Assembly (NCBI GenBank): GCA_016715245.1
Contig: JADKAS010000003.1
Coordinates: 310,001 to 374,000 of the forward strand
Origin: Saprospiraceae bacterium
Lineage (GTDB): Bacteria > Bacteroidota > Bacteroidia > Chitinophagales > Saprospiraceae
DNA length: 64,000 nt
Direction: 5' to 3'
Shown: one piece after another, positions 28,770 through 38,167 of the stretch
How positions within the stretch are numbered: the stretch's first letter is position 1
How the letters are laid out: the number at the start of each line of letters is the position of its first letter
Position numbers and translations under genes: made by a program
The notes under the pieces: generated by a model
The model's input: only the letters and a program-made list of their open reading frames with translations
The model's database searches: none
What the model was told of the DNA's origin: nothing

Positions 28770-29528
28770 TTATAGTTTATAAATTTCTTCCGGATATTTT
28801 ATGTCGCATAAAAATAAACCAATAGCAGGAACACTCCAGTTTCTGGGTAATCTTTCCTTTTTATCAAGCGCCTTTTTGACATCATCAAGCGTAAGTTTAT
28901 TTCGGTCTACATCCAGACACATTCCAACGATCAAACGGATCATACCTCTCAGAAATCTGTCTGCCTTTATGTGAAATTCAAATTCATTACTATCATTTTT
29001 AATCCAATATGCAGACTCTATATTACATAATGTAGTTTTTACATCAGTGCGGGTCTTGCAAAATGAATTAAAATCCCTGTAATCTAAAAGTAATTCAACA
29101 GCTTTGTTTAATACTTCTAAATCAGGTATTTTATAGGTGTATAAAAAGGAAAGATCAGGAAAAGGCGATTTTTCAAGATGCAATTTGTATACATACGATC
29201 TTGAAAGAGCATCAAATCGGGCATGGGCTTTCTCATGAGTTTTTCGGATTACATGAATCACAATATCCTCCGGAAGGATGTTGTTAAGTTTATATAAAAA
29301 TTTCGGATTGTCCAGTTCTTCGTTGCTATCTGTATGTGCGATATAATGTATGGCATGAACACCTGTGTCGGTTCTTCCACATCCAACCAATTCGTGAACT
29401 GTTCTTGTAAGTGTAAAAATAGACTGTTCAATGACCCGCTGAACACATCTTGTATTCTTCTGTTTTTGCTGGTTTTGCCAACCATTAAAATTTGTCCCGC
29501 AATAACTCAGATCTAAAAAAAACCGCAT
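28770..29528 (-). CDS. truA: tRNA pseudouridine synthase A
   Basis: TruA converts uridines 38-40 of tRNA anticodon stems to pseudouridine. The 252-residue protein contains the catalytic motif GCGRTDTGVHA with nucleophile Asp54, an N-terminal LSYCGTNFNGWQ segment and RFLRGMIR in the second half. Length is normal. It starts 9 bases after the clpX stop, at the end of the minus-strand run from tRNA-Leu. Confidence 0.93.
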   Translation of the reverse strand: MRFFLDLSYCGTNFNGWQNQQKQKNTRCVQRVIEQSIFTLTRTVHELVGCGRTDTGVHAIHYIAHTDSNEELDNPKFLYKLNNILPEDIVIHVIRKTHEKAHARFDALSRSYVYKLHLEKSPFPDLSFLYTYKIPDLEVLNKAVELLLDYRDFNSFCKTRTDVKTTLCNIESAYWIKNDSNEFEFHIKADRFLRGMIRLIVGMCLDVDRNKLTLDDVKKALDKKERLPRNWSVPAIGLFLCDIKYPEEIYKL

Positions 29529-29537
29529 ATCAGCAGA

Positions 29538-30779
29538 TCAGGCTGCCATCAATTTATGTTTGGCCGTTTTCTTCACTTTTTCTTCCGCATAAGCAAGGTC
29601 CACAACAAATTCAGTAATACCTGTCAGGGATGGAAGTTCAAACATCGCGTCAGTAAGAATGGCCTCACACAAAGATCGTAAACCCCTGGCTCCAAGCTTA
29701 TATTCCAAGGCTTTTTGAGAAACAAATTCTATCGCCTCCTGAGTAAATGTCAACTTTATTCCTTCGAGTTCAAACAATTTTTCATATTGTTTGATCAATG
29801 CATTTTTTGGCTTTGTCAATATGGCAATCAGGGTTTCCAGATCCAATGGTTCGAGATATGTCAATACAGGCAATCTTCCTATCAATTCCGGAATTAATCC
29901 GAAATTTTTCAAATCCTGATGGATTACATATTGCATATAGTTTTCTCTGTCAATGACATCTTTATCTTCAGCATTATATCCAATCACTTGTGTGTTCAAC
30001 CTTTTTGCAATCAATTTTTCAATTCCTGAAAAAGCACCTCCACAAATAAAAAGGATATTTGAAGTATTAATCTTGACCATTTTTTGTTCAGGGTGTTTCC
30101 TTCCCCCCTGAGGTGGTACATTGACTTCTGTTCCTTCCAGCATTTTTAGCAGTGCCTGCTGAACACCTTCTCCGGAAACATCTCTGGTAATGGAGGGGTT
30201 GTCATTTTTTCTTGCTATTTTATCGATTTCATCTATGTACACAATACCTCTTTCAGCAGCTTCTACATTGTAGTCACAGGCCTGAAGTAATCTGGACAAC
30301 ATACTCTCTACATCTTCTCCTACATATCCGGCTTCAGTAAAAACGGTTGCATCTACAATAGAAAAAGGAACATCCAGAAATCTTGCTATCGTTTTAGCCA
30401 GCAAAGTTTTACCTGTACCTGTTTCTCCTACCAGAATGATGTTTGATTTTTCAATTTCAACATCACCTTCCATTTTGGAATTGAGTCTTTTATAATGGTT
30501 GTAAACGGCAACAGCAAGATATTTTTTAGCGTCATTCTGACCAATAATATATTGATCCAAAAAAGATTTTATATCAAGTGGTGTTATGGAAGAAGGTAAA
30601 ATAAAGGAATTTTTGGTTTTACCGTTGGGTTTGGTTTTTAACTCTTCGTTAATAATTTCGTAGGCTTGCTCGACACATGTTTCACAAATATGCCCATCTA
30701 TACCTGCAATCAACATCAGAGCATCTTTTTTGTCTTTGCCACAAAAAGAACACTTCAAACTTTCTTTATACTTCGACAC
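29538..30779 (-). CDS. clpX: ATP-dependent protease ATPase subunit ClpX
   Basis: ClpX unfolds substrates and feeds them to ClpP. The 413-residue product has an N-terminal zinc-binding domain (Cys10, Cys13, Cys32, Cys35), an AAA+ module with Walker A GETGTGKT near 117-124, Walker B IVYIDEIDK near 180, the pore loop GYVGEDV, and a C-terminal sensor-2 segment GARGLR. It lies directly downstream of clpP (27 bases), as expected for a co-expressed protease. Confidence 0.95.
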   Translation of the reverse strand: MSKYKESLKCSFCGKDKKDALMLIAGIDGHICETCVEQAYEIINEELKTKPNGKTKNSFILPSSITPLDIKSFLDQYIIGQNDAKKYLAVAVYNHYKRLNSKMEGDVEIEKSNIILVGETGTGKTLLAKTIARFLDVPFSIVDATVFTEAGYVGEDVESMLSRLLQACDYNVEAAERGIVYIDEIDKIARKNDNPSITRDVSGEGVQQALLKMLEGTEVNVPPQGGRKHPEQKMVKINTSNILFICGGAFSGIEKLIAKRLNTQVIGYNAEDKDVIDRENYMQYVIHQDLKNFGLIPELIGRLPVLTYLEPLDLETLIAILTKPKNALIKQYEKLFELEGIKLTFTQEAIEFVSQKALEYKLGARGLRSLCEAILTDAMFELPSLTGITEFVVDLAYAEEKVKKTAKHKLMAA

Positions 30780-30806
30780 GTTGGTGATATATTATGGGTT
30801 AAAAAA

Positions 30807-31505
30807 TTAAACCTTCTTTTTTCCTGCTGCTCTGTCGAGTACTTCATCGACAAGGCCGTATTCTTTTGCTTCCGTAGCCGTCATCCAATTATCCCTATCC
30901 GAATCTTTATTAATGGTTTTTACATCTTTACCCGTGTGATCAGCAAGAATCTGATACAATTCATCACGTAATTGTTTGATCAGATTGTAGGAAATTTCCA
31001 TATCCGTAAACTGACCCTGCATTCCACCGGAAGGTTGATGTATCATAACCCTGGCATGCTTCAAACAAGTTCTTTTACTTTCTTTTCCTGCAGCCAGTAA
31101 AACCGCTCCCATAGAGGCAGCCAAACCGGTACAAATAGTAGCCACATCAGGCGACACATACTGCATGGTATCATAAATCCCCATTCCTGCAATTACGGAA
31201 CCACCAGGACTGTTGATAAACATCTGAATATCTCTTTTAGGATCAGTTGATTCCAGAAAGAGTAATTGCGCCTGTACTACATTTGCTACATAGTCATTTA
31301 CAGGAACTCCCATAAAAATGATTCTGTCCATCATAAGGCGGGAAAAAACATCCATCCCAACGATATTCATAGGTCTTTCTTCGATAACCTGAGGCGTGAA
31401 TCCTGTAATATTGGGAGCTGCACCTTCCATATACTTTTCAAGGTGCATGCTGTTCATTCCCATATGTTGAACAGCGTATTTTTTAAATTCATCTTGTGAA
31501 AACAT
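30807..31505 (-). CDS. clpP: ATP-dependent Clp protease proteolytic subunit
   Basis: The 232-residue serine peptidase has catalytic Ser131 in GLAASMGA, His156 in MIHQPSGG and Asp201 in the NKDSDRD segment. The N-terminal 35-residue extension is typical of Bacteroidota ClpP and may be a propeptide. It lies between tig and clpX in the usual order, 42 bases after the tig stop. Confidence 0.95.
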   Translation of the reverse strand: MFSQDEFKKYAVQHMGMNSMHLEKYMEGAAPNITGFTPQVIEERPMNIVGMDVFSRLMMDRIIFMGVPVNDYVANVVQAQLLFLESTDPKRDIQMFINSPGGSVIAGMGIYDTMQYVSPDVATICTGLAASMGAVLLAAGKESKRTCLKHARVMIHQPSGGMQGQFTDMEISYNLIKQLRDELYQILADHTGKDVKTINKDSDRDNWMTATEAKEYGLVDEVLDRAAGKKKV

Positions 31506-31547
31506 TATGTCATATTTTTGTATAGTAACAAAAAAACGACAAAATTG

Positions 31548-32924
31548 TTATTCAGCCGGTTGCATAGATTCTACTTTTTTTAGAAAATCTGTAGAAGAAA
31601 TGGCAATTTTGTTTTTTCCGACGACTCCAGTCAACTGATTAAATAATTTACTGACTTTAATCTCTTCAGTAGCTTTTTCAAGTGCATTTTGATTTTTCAT
31701 TTGTTTTTCAACAAAATCAAATACTATATTGTAATCCATATTCGGATAATACTTAAAATAACTCATTACTTGCTGGAAGAAGTGATTTTTAATTTCTCCT
31801 TCATTGACTTCCAGGGCATATTTTCTAAAAAGATCCTCTTTGATGAGCATCCACTTTGTACTTTCAATGGATTTATTAAGATCTTCGTCCGTAATTTCAA
31901 CATCCTTGTTATTTTCATTTTGCTGGATCAGTCTTTTGTAAAAGTCCGGTGAAATATCAAGATTCGTCTCCTCTTTAATTTTGTCGAATATTTTTCTTTC
32001 GAGAAGACTGTTTGCATTCCGATCATACGACTGTTTCAGTTCTTTCTCTATCACTTCTCTGAGGTCACTTTCACTTTTGATTTTTTCATCTGCCAGTTCC
32101 TCAAAAAAATTCTCTGACAGAACTGCAGGCACTTGTCGTTTTATTTTAACTACTGTTCCTGAAAACATATTTCCAATGACAACATCCTTATCAGCTTCCG
32201 TACGGTTCAATAAATATTTGTCAATAAATGCAGGATCAGGATTTTCCAGTTTGGTTATATCAAAACAAAACTAAATCCAATTTTTTGACTGAGAAGTTTT
32301 GTTTTAACCTCATCATCTTTAATGGAACTTACCAACACAGAAAATTCTGTGCTCCATCCTTTGTCAAAAGGAGTTTGATCCTCATTCAATTCATTTGCCT
32401 GGATTTCTAGAATGTCGTTGTCTTCAATGGGCTCATCGACTTCTTGAGGTTTTCCGTGGCGCTTTAAAAAGTCCTGAATGTTTTCATCTATGGTAGTGGA
32501 ATCAATGGTCACGTCATCAAAATCATATACATCGGATTCACTGATTCCGGCTATCTGGTATTCAGGAACAATACCTACATCAAAATGGAAGGTAAATGAA
32601 TTGTAATTGTACATATCAAAATTCAAATCAGGTTCAAATCCTTCAGATGGAAGCGGGGAACCCAGAGTATTTATTTTTTGCTCTTTAAGATACTGGTTAA
32701 ACAGGTCATTCAACTCTTCATATACTGTATCAACCAAAAGAGATTTCCCGTACATCTTTTTTAATGTATTCATGGGAATCATACCTTTTCTGAAGCCTTT
32801 GATCTGTGCTTTGTTTTTATACTTCTTTAAGGTTTGTTTCAAATTTTTCAAGATAGTCAACCGGTTCGACTGTAATTTCAATCTGTGTAAGTAATGGGTT
32901 AACATCTTTTCTAAGTATTTGCAT
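31548..32924 (-). pseudogene. tig: Trigger factor, broken by two frameshifts in the assembled sequence
   Basis: Trigger factor is the ribosome-bound chaperone and prolyl isomerase. Three frames carry it. The first, from ATG 32924, encodes the N-terminus (MQILRKDVNPLLTQIEITV and on to FETN) and stops near 32818. The second (to 32255) holds the ribosome-binding GFRKG signature and the PPIase region. The third (31548 to about 32260) encodes the C-terminal chaperone arms, ending in MQPAE. A +1 shift near 32835 (an extra C in AACCTT) joins FETN to LKKYKNKAQIKG, and a missing T near 32266-32269 joins SFVF to DITKLENPD. Both repairs restore family-like sequence. Because tig-clpP-clpX is otherwise intact, sequencing indels are more likely than decay. 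Confidence 0.85.
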
Positions 32925-32995
32925 AGAAAATTAATTAATATATTTTATATAATCTGGTAATTTAAGAGGATGGTACATGGGAAAGGAGAAACATG

Positions 32996-33077
32996 TGCGG
33001 GTGGAGGGACTCGAACCCCCACACCTCACGGCACCAGATCCTAAGTCTGGCGTGTCTACCAATTTCACCACACCCGC
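32996..33077 (-). tRNA. tRNA-Leu (anticodon TAG)
   Basis: Read on the minus strand from 33077, a 7-bp acceptor stem GCGGGTG/CACCCGC, anticodon arm CCAGA-CTTAGGA-TCTGG with TAG at the anticodon, a short variable arm and the T-loop GGTTCGAGTCC are all present. The 82-nt length fits a class II tRNA. CCA is not encoded. Confidence 0.95.
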
Positions 33078-33111
33078 ATGTTTAAGAACGTACCTTTTTT
33101 ATAAGGTGCCG

Positions 33112-33142
33112 CAAATGTACAGATATAGTTTGAATTCACAAA
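33112..33142 (-). promoter_or_regulatory. Promoter for tRNA-Leu
   Basis: On the minus strand TTTG (33139-33142) and TACATTTG (33112-33119) are spaced by 19 bases. Transcription would start near 33105, about 28 bases before the mature tRNA. Confidence 0.65.
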
Positions 33143-33265
33143 ATGAATTAGTCAAATTATCTTAATTATCCTGCTTATTTCAAGTGTTTTTTGCTATATA
33201 AGTGGCAATCAATACAATAATTTTATTGAAATCTGATTTTTACATTCAGCTAAGAATATTTTGTT

Positions 33266-33300
33266 CAAAAAAAAAGGCTCTGAAATTTTCAGAGCCTTTT
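33266..33300 (-). terminator. Terminator of the ExbB/ExbD operon
   Basis: GGCTCTGAAA pairs with TTTCAGAGCC. On the minus strand it is followed by a run of nine T, 15 bases beyond the stop of the last exbD gene. Confidence 0.88.
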
Positions 33301-33314
33301 GAAGAATTAACTTC

Positions 33315-33788
33315 CTATTTTGTTCTATCCCTCTTTTTTGCAGAATAATTAATTTTTATCTGCCCTGCTTTACGCAAAGAGGTTTTTACGTCAGATACTA
33401 TACCCATGGTAACATTACCATCCACTTTCAATGAAGTAATGATTCTGTCTTTGAAACCTTCGGAAACGGTCACTTTGTGTTTTTCTAAAAAAAGTGGAAT
33501 ATCTTCCGGCGTTGAAAATTTATCACCCAATTGTATCCTTGGTTTTGTACCGTATTCGTCCTGAAATTTTAACGTTGGTCTTCCAATGAATATAAAATTT
33601 ACCAAAGATTTTTTTTCCAGTTTTGTCAATTCCGACGCTTGAGGTGTGTTTACTGCAACTTTGAGTTCTGTATCCCTCATTTTGGTAACGACCATGAAGA
33701 AAAACAAAAGCATAAAAACGATATCCGGTAATGATGCTGTTGAAATTGTCGGATTCGCATTACCCTGTTTTTTATGAAATTTAGACAT
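33315..33788 (-). CDS. ExbD/TolR-family biopolymer transport protein (second copy)
   Basis: The 157-residue protein has one N-terminal transmembrane helix (about residues 20-40) containing the conserved proton-carrying Asp in LPDIVFMLLFFF, followed by a periplasmic domain. ExbD couples the proton gradient to TonB with ExbB. It is the last gene of the operon, 28 bases after another exbD. Paired exbD genes are usual in Bacteroidota. Confidence 0.9.
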   Translation of the reverse strand: MSKFHKKQGNANPTISTASLPDIVFMLLFFFMVVTKMRDTELKVAVNTPQASELTKLEKKSLVNFIFIGRPTLKFQDEYGTKPRIQLGDKFSTPEDIPLFLEKHKVTVSEGFKDRIITSLKVDGNVTMGIVSDVKTSLRKAGQIKINYSAKKRDRTK

Positions 33789-33816
33789 TTTGTAAGTATT
33801 TCATTTGATTAACAAA

Positions 33817-34371
33817 TCATTTTTCTTCACCAAACTTTGTTGGTTCCGCTTCAGAAATTACCAATGGGAAACTTGACGATATTTCTTCACGCTGCGTTTT
33901 GTTAAGATCCTCAAGCGGTCTTCCAAAACGTTTTTTAGCCTGATCCTCCCATATTTCATTGTACGCTGCTTTAAGTTCGTTGTATACCTCAAGGTAAGTA
34001 GCATAATTGGTTCCCCTATCATTTTTTAAGGAAACCAAAGCTTTTGTAGGCGCTTCGGACAAATCTTCTCTTTTTTGAGGATTTGTGATAAATTCGATGG
34101 TATGACTCTTGAACTCTTTGATTTCCATTGCCTGACCTCTCACCAACAGCTGATTCTGAGCATTCACCAGAACAGAATACACATTTCTGGTATTCAATTT
34201 CATATTTTCCGGTGGTTCTTCAGACCAGGGTGGTAATTTAACCAACACACCTTTGTCTTCAGCAATTACTGTGGTTACGAGGAAAAAGATAAGCAATAAA
34301 AATGCAATGTCCGCCATGGATCCTGCATTAATTTCATTACTCATTCTGTTCCTGCTGCTTCTCTTTGCCAT
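33817..34371 (-). CDS. ExbD/TolR-family biopolymer transport protein (first copy)
   Basis: The 184-residue protein has a single transmembrane helix at about 18-38 with the key Asp in MADIAFLLLIFF. Its periplasmic part is longer than that of the downstream copy and contains a charged region of about 60 residues. It lies between the small membrane protein and the second exbD in one operon. The two ExbD proteins may form a heterodimer in the motor. Confidence 0.9.
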   Translation of the reverse strand: MAKRSSRNRMSNEINAGSMADIAFLLLIFFLVTTVIAEDKGVLVKLPPWSEEPPENMKLNTRNVYSVLVNAQNQLLVRGQAMEIKEFKSHTIEFITNPQKREDLSEAPTKALVSLKNDRGTNYATYLEVYNELKAAYNEIWEDQAKKRFGRPLEDLNKTQREEISSSFPLVISEAEPTKFGEEK

Positions 34372-34389
34372 ATTATTTTTTTAAAGTAA

Positions 34390-34848
34390 TTAATTGAAAA
34401 AACTTCTTACTTCACTGTAAATAAAAACAACAATGGTAACCAGCAATAAAGCACCACAGGTATATAAACCCGCGCTAACCAAGCCACTGGCACTTTCTGA
34501 AACCCCATACTCTTTGTATAAAACATCCCATTTTCCTCCTTTTTCCACAGTAACCACTGATTTTAGGATAAAAAATAAAACAATCAATACAACAAAACCA
34601 ATAAGCGACCGGATTCCTTTTTTACCTGAAATAGATATGTCCTTGACAATGCTCAACAACATGGCTATAAATGCAAGAACAATAAGAATTATTGTTATCC
34701 TTAGCCCAAGACCTACTTCGACCACCTCAACTCCTGCGTCATTTACAGTGGTTTCACCCGTCATGATGCCTATACCAAATAATGCAATCATTATTGTACC
34801 AACAATCATTGCTATGGCAGTGCCATTTTTTAATAATTTATTATACAT
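34390..34848 (-). CDS. Small membrane protein of the ExbB/ExbD operon
   Basis: The 152-residue protein has four hydrophobic helices (about 10-30, 48-67, 80-98 and 124-148) with short loops. I recognise no named domain. The gene lies between exbB and the first exbD with gaps of 18 bases, and a small membrane protein at this place is a recurring feature of such operons in Bacteroidota. An accessory role in the TonB motor is inferred only from position. Confidence 0.72.
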   Translation of the reverse strand: MYNKLLKNGTAIAMIVGTIMIALFGIGIMTGETTVNDAGVEVVEVGLGLRITIILIVLAFIAMLLSIVKDISISGKKGIRSLIGFVVLIVLFFILKSVVTVEKGGKWDVLYKEYGVSESASGLVSAGLYTCGALLLVTIVVFIYSEVRSFFN

Positions 34849-34866
34849 TTTTTATGCTTTTATAGC

Positions 34867-35601
34867 TTATTTAAAAACTTTGTTTTTTACCATTGTTTCA
34901 ACCAATCCTATGGAAGCATCTTCCATTCTGTTGATGATGGAATCAATTTTGGAAACTATATAATTGTAAAAAACCTGCAATATCATCGCAACAACCAATC
35001 CAAATACAGTAGTCAAAAGGGCTACTTTAATACCAGATGCAACAATCGTAGGAGAAATATCACCTGCTGCGGCGATTTTGTCAAATGCCTGAATCATACC
35101 GATTACTGTACCAAGGAATCCCAACATCGGTGCAAGAGCTATAAATAATGATATCCAAACAAGACCTTTTTCCAATAGTCCCATTTGAACAGATCCATAA
35201 TTTACGATTGCCTTTTCTACCGCTTCCGGTCCGCCGGCATGGCTTCTTAATCCTTCATACAATACGCTGGCTGCCGGTCCGGGAGTGGCTTTACAAACAT
35301 CTTTTGCTCCTTCCAAATCTCCAGCAGATAGTTTTTCATCAATTCTTTGAATTAATGTATCTGTGTTTACGGAGGCAAGGCTTAAAGTTATTATTCTTTC
35401 AATACTAAATGCCAATCCTAAAATTAATGATACCAAAACGATACTCATAAATTTCCAGTCACCTTCAATAAATTTTTCTTTCAAAACCTGAAACATTGAC
35501 ACTGAAGCATCAGGTGCGTCCGCTGCTTGTGCCATCATGTCAAGGGCGCCAAAATAAACAGAGGAAATAAATAAAACGATGAGAACTAAGAATTTTCGCA
35601 T
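34867..35601 (-). CDS. MotA/TolQ/ExbB proton channel family protein
   Basis: The 244-residue protein has an N-terminal signal-like segment, then three transmembrane helices at about 54-72, 146-170 and 193-218, with the family signature APMLGFLGTVIGMIQAF in the second. ExbB forms the pentameric stator that with ExbD energises TonB-dependent uptake. It is the first gene of a four-gene operon. A possible start about 20 residues later would skip the first hydrophobic segment. Confidence 0.92.
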   Translation of the reverse strand: MRKFLVLIVLFISSVYFGALDMMAQAADAPDASVSMFQVLKEKFIEGDWKFMSIVLVSLILGLAFSIERIITLSLASVNTDTLIQRIDEKLSAGDLEGAKDVCKATPGPAASVLYEGLRSHAGGPEAVEKAIVNYGSVQMGLLEKGLVWISLFIALAPMLGFLGTVIGMIQAFDKIAAAGDISPTIVASGIKVALLTTVFGLVVAMILQVFYNYIVSKIDSIINRMEDASIGLVETMVKNKVFK

Positions 35602-35697
35602 GATTTGTAAAATTTACGTTTTTAGAAAATGTTAAAAGATTTAAAATGTAAAAGTAAAAAAATATTTTTATTTATGAAAAAAATCGTAAAAATCTTG

Positions 35698-35785
35698 CGG
35701 AGAGTGAGGGATTCGAACCCTCGATACCCTTTTGAGGTATACACACTTTCCAGGCGTGCTCCTTAAACCACTCGGACAACTCTCC
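35698..35785 (-). tRNA. tRNA-Ser (anticodon GGA)
   Basis: On the minus strand from 35785 there is an acceptor GGAGAGT/ACTCTCC, anticodon arm CACGC-CTGGAAA-GTGTG with GGA, a long variable arm of class II type, and the T-arm GGGTTCGAATCCC. The 88-nt length and G discriminator fit serine. Beyond it, 35786-35941 is AT-rich low-complexity sequence with no gene. Confidence 0.95.
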
Positions 35786-35941
35786 TAAAAATGATTACGA
35801 GGAGCAAAAGTTGAAAAAAAAAACCAAACAAACAAGCGCCATTTATTAATTAATATTATCATAATGTGTATTTATTACACTTAGAGTATATTATTCAATA
35901 TTATTTATTTATTTATTTTTTAATCAAATATTTTTTAATCC

Positions 35942-36745
35942 TCAATTCCTCTTTTCTGAAGATGATTTATCAATCAGTTCTGACGTATGCCTGAACAGGT
36001 TTTTTGCATTATTTGTCGTGATGGAGCCAATTTCACTGATTTCCATTTTTTTTATCAAAGAAAGTTTTTTTGCCACCTCAATAATAAAGGATGGTTCATT
36101 CCTTTTTCCTCTGTAAGGTACAGGTGGTAAATAGGGAGAATCAGTCTCAAGTACAATATTTTTCATAGGAATATCTTCGAGAACTTCACCTAGATGGCTG
36201 TTTTTGTAGGTAACAACACCGCCGATTCCCAGAAAAAAGCCCATGTCGACTATTTTAAATGCCTGTTCCCGGGTCCCCGTAAAACAATGAAAAACGCCTG
36301 AAATACCTTTAGCCACATATTCTGACACAATGGATATGGTCATATCCAAAGATTCTCTTGAGTGAATCACAATGGGAAGATTTAGTTCAAGAGCCCACTC
36401 TGTCTGTTGTCTGAAGGCCATCTCCTGTTCGTGCACAAAAGTTTTGTCCCAATATAAATCTATACCTATTTCTCCTACCGCCGCATACCTTCTTCCGAAC
36501 AACCATTCTTTGACAATTTTCAACTCCTCATTAAAGTTTTCACCAACATGACAGGGATGTAAGCCCATCATAGCCGTGCAAAATGTATAGTCTGCCTCAA
36601 CTTTATGAAGTGCCGGTATACTTCCACTGTCAATATTTGGCATAAAAATATGATCCACACCTGCCTCCCCGGCCCTTTTCAGCACTTCTGAAAGGTCGTT
36701 CTCAAATTCTTCAACATAAACATGAGCATGTGTATCTGTAAACAT
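35942..36745 (-). CDS. tatD: TatD-family metal-dependent hydrolase (DNase)
   Basis: The 267-residue TIM-barrel protein starts MFTDTHAH, with metal ligands His6 and His8. GEIGIDLYWDK (about residue 92) carries the bridging Glu, IVIHSRES near 125 and FHCFTG near 150 hold further His ligands, and ETDSPYLPP near 203 the last Asp. TatD enzymes are cytoplasmic DNases or nucleases. The gene is divergent from rnhA with a 47-base spacer. Paralogues are common, so the exact subtype is uncertain. Confidence 0.9.
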   Translation of the reverse strand: MFTDTHAHVYVEEFENDLSEVLKRAGEAGVDHIFMPNIDSGSIPALHKVEADYTFCTAMMGLHPCHVGENFNEELKIVKEWLFGRRYAAVGEIGIDLYWDKTFVHEQEMAFRQQTEWALELNLPIVIHSRESLDMTISIVSEYVAKGISGVFHCFTGTREQAFKIVDMGFFLGIGGVVTYKNSHLGEVLEDIPMKNIVLETDSPYLPPVPYRGKRNEPSFIIEVAKKLSLIKKMEISEIGSITTNNAKNLFRHTSELIDKSSSEKRN

Positions 36746-36759
36746 CCCGGTTTAATTTT

Positions 36760-36767
36760 TACTTTTG
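36760..36767 (+). promoter_or_regulatory. -7 promoter box for the ribonuclease H gene
   Basis: TACTTTTG matches TAnnTTTG and lies 25 bases before ATG 36793. No clear -33 TTTG is seen. Confidence 0.45.
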
Positions 36768-36792
36768 CATCTGATTGTAAATATATTCTGTA

Positions 36793-37398
36793 ATGGCAAA
36801 GTCAAAATATTATGTGGTCTGGAAAGGACATATTCCCGGTATTTATAAAACATGGGAAGAATGTCAGCAACAAACCACAGGATTTCAAAATGCACATTAC
36901 AAATCTTATCCAACATATGAAGAAGCTGTTTCTGCATATAAGAATGGCAAAGATAATCAATCAAAACCAAAACTTACCTTCACCCATAAAATTGATCAGA
37001 ACAGTATTTGTGTTGACGCAGCTTGTTCAGGTAATCCCGGAGAAATGGAATACAGAGGCGTCGAAACCTCTTCGGGAAGAGAAATTTTCCGGGTTGGCCC
37101 TTATCCTGAAGGCACTAATAACATAGGTGAGTTTTTAGCCCTGGTACACGCTCTGGCTTTATTGAAAAAAGTTAATAAACCTGACATGGTGATTTATTCT
37201 GATTCTGTCACAGCCATGGCATGGGTAAGAAATAAAAAAATAAAAACCAATCTTAACAGAACTGAAAAAAACAAACCGGTTTTTGAACTGATGGAAAGAG
37301 CTCTCGACTGGCTGCAAGCAAATACTTTTACTCAAAAAATCATGAAATGGGAAACCGAAAAATGGGGAGAAATACCTGCAGACTTCGGAAGAAAATAG
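36793..37398 (+). CDS. rnhA: Ribonuclease H1-type protein with N-terminal caulimovirus viroplasmin domain
   Basis: The enzyme degrades RNA in RNA-DNA hybrids. Residues 1-50 form the viroplasmin/RNase H1 N-terminal domain (KYYVVWKGHIPGIYKTWEEC) that binds hybrids. The catalytic domain has Asp75 in CVDAACSGNP, Glu113 in NNIGEFLA, Asp137 in YSDSVT and a final Asp near the C-terminus. Length 201 is normal for the Bacteroidota form. The gene starts 47 bases from tatD on the opposite strand. Confidence 0.92.
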   Translation: MAKSKYYVVWKGHIPGIYKTWEECQQQTTGFQNAHYKSYPTYEEAVSAYKNGKDNQSKPKLTFTHKIDQNSICVDAACSGNPGEMEYRGVETSSGREIFRVGPYPEGTNNIGEFLALVHALALLKKVNKPDMVIYSDSVTAMAWVRNKKIKTNLNRTEKNKPVFELMERALDWLQANTFTQKIMKWETEKWGEIPADFGRK

Positions 37399-37527
37399 TT
37401 TTAAGTCTGTAAAAAAATTCTATTTCATGTTTTATTATAACTTGCATTTTATGTTGCCAAAAGTGACAAATTTTTATATTTTTCAAAAATTCAATATTAA
37501 ATTATTCTTAAATAATAAAACTATATA

Positions 37528-37535
37528 TATATTTG
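37528..37535 (+). promoter_or_regulatory. -7 promoter box for the hypothetical secreted protein
   Basis: TATATTTG, 23 bases before ATG 37559. It sits in a TA-rich tract, so chance occurrence is possible. Confidence 0.4.
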
Positions 37536-37558
37536 TATCTTAATCCCGTTTTCGTAAA

Positions 37559-38056
37559 ATGAGAAATAAAATTTTAGGTATACTTTTTTGGGGAATGTTT
37601 TGTTTTACACCAATAGTAAATGCACAAACTTCCAAAATTTCTTCGGGAGTACCAAGGGTGTTTTTAATCGGCGAAGAAGAAAAAAAGTATGAACAGATAA
37701 TGCAGCAATATTCCCAGATGTTGTTTCAGGTCTGTGACAATTCTATGGACGATGCCTACAATTACTGGAATACCATGATGAGAGATATGGAAAATTTTGC
37801 CAAAACTCAAAATGTCGACCTGAAAGGTATAAAAATCTGGTTGAATGTTTTCTGGAATACAGATGGCAGTATTGATTACATCGTATACCACCCCAAGCCC
37901 AACTCCAAAAACATGAATTATCAGGAACTTACTAAGTTTTTTATTGCGTTCCAAAGCCAATATCAACTTCCTCTTAAATCCGTCAAAAAGTTTTCACACT
38001 ACGGAAGTGCTTCTTTCCCTCTTTTCAACAAGGCGCATTTGGTGCAGGAGAAGTAA
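37559..38056 (+). CDS. Hypothetical exported protein
   Basis: The 165-residue product has a clear signal peptide (residues 1-22, ending VNAQ), so it is exported. The mature part is mixed alpha/beta with FNVFWNTDG-like spacing around WLNVFWNTDGSIDYIVYH, reminiscent of a TonB C-terminal-like fold, but I do not recognise a named family. It precedes the GT-C-like membrane protein gene by 112 bases and may be independent of it. Confidence 0.6.
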   Translation: MRNKILGILFWGMFCFTPIVNAQTSKISSGVPRVFLIGEEEKKYEQIMQQYSQMLFQVCDNSMDDAYNYWNTMMRDMENFAKTQNVDLKGIKIWLNVFWNTDGSIDYIVYHPKPNSKNMNYQELTKFFIAFQSQYQLPLKSVKKFSHYGSASFPLFNKAHLVQEK

Positions 38057-38167
38057 GGGAAATGTAATGTATGTCATTCCGTTAATAGTGATATTTTACT
38101 TAATTCGTAGATTAAAAAATTTTAAGTTTTCAGATTCATCTCAAGGTCATTTTGATTTTATACATTT

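Noticed and set aside
33178..33265. Possible small gene between tRNA-Leu and the exbD terminator
   Set aside because: No start codon with a reasonable frame longer than about 30 codons and no promoter; it looks like plain spacer.
35786..35941. TTATTTATTTATT-like tract considered as an origin or regulatory site
   Set aside because: It is low-complexity AT sequence with no DnaA-box cluster or iteron pattern and no origin-linked genes such as dnaA nearby.
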